Assembly (NCBI GenBank): GCA_018385275.1
Contig: JAHAZM010000058.1
Location: 1-39,903 of the forward strand
Length of the DNA stretch: 39,903 nt
Source of the DNA: Eubacteriales bacterium
GTDB lineage: Bacteria > Bacillota > Clostridia > Christensenellales > MB2-83
Direction of reading: 5' to 3'
Shown: positions 38,012-39,903 of the stretch, piece by piece
Numbering within the stretch: position 1 is the first letter of the stretch
Layout of the letters: each line of letters starts with the position of its first letter
The notes under the pieces: generated by a model
The model's database searches: none
Told to the model about the DNA's origin: nothing
What the model saw: the letters and a program-made list of their open reading frames with translations, nothing else
Position numbers and translations under genes: made by a program

Positions 38012-39666
38012 TTCATGTTCTCCAACATCATTAAGAAAGCCAACCTGAGCGCGGATAAGCAGGCTGTGCGCGAGATGAACATGGCGCTGGCCGAGTATAC
38101 TGCCGCCCACAACTATGTGAAGCCTCAGGATGTTGAGACGGTTATGAAGATCCTTGGCGAGTTGGGCTACAACTCTTATAACTGGGCCTGCCTTACCACC
38201 GGATATTCGGTCTATTATGACAAGCAGGAGAATCAGATGGTGCTCTACAGCGCGAAGTCTGCTTCTATCGAATATCCCGAAGGCTATGAGGGCGTCAACG
38301 TTTTCGTAGCGGAAAACAAGACCGACGAAAGATTCGCTGAGTACAACAACAACGTCAACAGAGCGCTGAGCATCGATTACTCGTTCTCGAGCTCCACCGC
38401 TTCTCAGTCGGGCACCACGCTGGTCAGCACAAAAGAAACGGACGACTCGGCTAAGGTCATCAGCAGCGCGCTCAGCGGTGCTGAAGGCGCCAAGATCGCG
38501 AACACGATCGGTATCGACTCCGTTGGCGTTTACGTCAACGCTTCCACCTTCAACCGTTCCTCCACGTACGACGCGCTGAATCCCAGCACCTCGACTTATG
38601 CCGAGATCGCGGCCTATCACCTGTCCAACCAGGAAACGATCGTGCTGGAGAATAACGGTGAGTTGAAGGCCAACACGTTCGTCGTGTCGGTGAACATCGC
38701 CGAGAACGCGACCGCGCAGCAGATCAAAGAAGCGCAGGTAGCCGCCGGTGATTTCGTGTATTCCGTCTTCGTTCAGAAAAACATCGGTATGCTTGAGGAA
38801 GAAGTTGCCGTTATCCTGCCCGCAGGGTCCACGATCGACGTTTCCTCCCATGAATGGCAGGCTGCCAAGCAGTTCTCCGGTTATTTCGGAACCGATGATC
38901 CTGACCATCCGGTCGTGATCAAGGGCCTGAGACTGACCGATGCGACGTCCTATGCTCTGACCTATCAGCTCCAGGGTTCGTCCTCCCGCTATAACATCAC
39001 CGGCTTCATCGGCGCCATCTATGGTGACTCGATCGTTGAAAACCTTGTTTTCGAAGACATCACGCTGGACTCTCCCGGCAAGGACTATATTATTGCTGAA
39101 GGACAGAATAACAGAAACACCGTCGCTATCATCGGCGGTATCATTCCCGATCGCTGACCGGTATCGCCTCTGTTGGCGGAATCGTCGGTTATATCGGAGC
39201 CGAGCAGGGCTCTGCTGATTTCAACGGTACGGTTCTGATCGAGAACTGCAAGTTCGCCGGAAGCGTCGTTTCGACTGACGAGACTTATGCTTCCAAGGCC
39301 GGTTATTCTCCTGCTGGCGGTATCCTAGGCTTCACCTGCCGCTGCAGCAACACCGACGCCGATATCACGATCAAGAACTGCACGTTCTCGGGTAAGGTAT
39401 CCGGTCAGGGTTCTGTCGGCGGTATCGTCGGCGGCGAAATCAACGGTAAGATCACGATCGAGAACTGCTCGGTAGAAGGGGCCACCATCACGACGAACGG
39501 CACGAAGGGCAACGTTGCCAAGATCGTCGGCTATACGCAGCAGGCTGTTAACATCGATGCCAACACGCTTAATTCCGTATCTTCCGGCGATGTTTACGTA
39601 TATGTTGACAAAGCAGCCAAGGTGAACGGCGCTTCTGTCGCTGCCAAGACGGAACTTAAAAAATAA
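38012..39666 (+). pseudogene. Pilin-like (prepilin-type) surface protein with GLUG-type repeats; lacks the prepilin leader/hydrophobic helix and carries a frameshift
   Basis: Begins at FSNIIKKANLSADKQAVREMNMALAEYTA..., the region right after the hydrophobic helix in prepilin-type proteins. Reading frame breaks at about 39145-39157 and resumes as TGIASVGGIVGYIGAEQG...VLIENCKFAGSV...GGILGF...ITIKNCTFSGKVSGQGSVGGIVGGEINGKITIENCSV..., ending at TAA 39664-39666. Confidence 0.75.
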
Positions 39667-39710
39667 TATATCTCCTCAATAGATTTTTACAGAGAAAGGC
39701 GGTGTGAAAA

Positions 39711-39785
39711 ATGATTCTGCTCCTGATAGCATTGGTATCACTGAGCGCGATCTATTTCACCCGCCTTTTGTCGAGGAAAAGATGA
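39711..39785 (+). CDS. Very short hydrophobic peptide (24 aa)
   Basis: MILLLIALVSLSAIYFTRLLSRKR* with AAAGGCGGTG upstream and ATGA overlap with the next ORF. Confidence 0.4.
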   Translation: MILLLIALVSLSAIYFTRLLSRKR

Positions 39786-39903
39786 AGGCGGCCGCAATTT
39801 CCGTTGCCGTCCTTTATATTTATCTGATCGCGTGGACCTATGCGGTGTTCGTGCTGGACGTGGCCGATCTCGGTTTTTCCGATACGGAGACCCGCATATC
39901 GCT
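39782..39903 (+). CDS. Membrane protein, partial (runs off window end)
   Basis: MKAAAISVAVLYIYLIAWTYAVFVLDVADLGFSDTETRIS..., open to the window end. Confidence 0.45.
   Translation, partial: MKAAAISVAVLYIYLIAWTYAVFVLDVADLGFSDTETRIS

Noticed and set aside
37979-38908. N-terminal 300-aa extension of the integrase ORF
   Set aside because: It is antisense to the pilin-like coding sequence; the integrase has its own ATG with a GGAGG RBS at 37978.

Overview
This is a 39.9 kb window from what looks like a spore-forming Clostridia-type Firmicute. Supporting markers are a YtfJ/GerW homologue, a Gin-like anti-sigma-G protein, T-boxes, the L21-Prp-L27 operon and HPr kinase. About 1-17 kb is a minus-strand housekeeping block: glnN-like glutamine synthetase, thrS with a T-box, ytfI/ytfJ, an MsmK/UgpC-type ATPase, purA, purB, engB, lon, and an ABC/DUF1854/ABC cassette. 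About 17-32 kb is a plus-strand block: a frameshifted ECF S component, coaX, hom, htpG, rplU-prp-rpmA, guaB, a T-box-controlled acyl-CoA synthetase, an ArsR regulator, uvrC, a HAD hydrolase, hprK and a XerS-like recombinase. About 32-40 kb is more accessory: tRNA-Leu, two small Cys-rich proteins, xylB, a transglutaminase-like lipoprotein, a tyrosine integrase, and a pilin-like/GLUG surface-protein gene that lacks its prepilin leader exactly where it meets the integrase. The strongest leads are: (1) a T-box with apparent valine specificity in front of an acyl-CoA synthetase; (2) an integrase abutting a decapitated pilin-like gene, suggesting a silent or shuffled cassette; (3) a 38-bp dif-like inverted repeat immediately upstream of a XerS-like recombinase gene; (4) the ABC-DUF1854-ABC module. 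All calls come from reading the sequence and the supplied ORFs; no searches were run.
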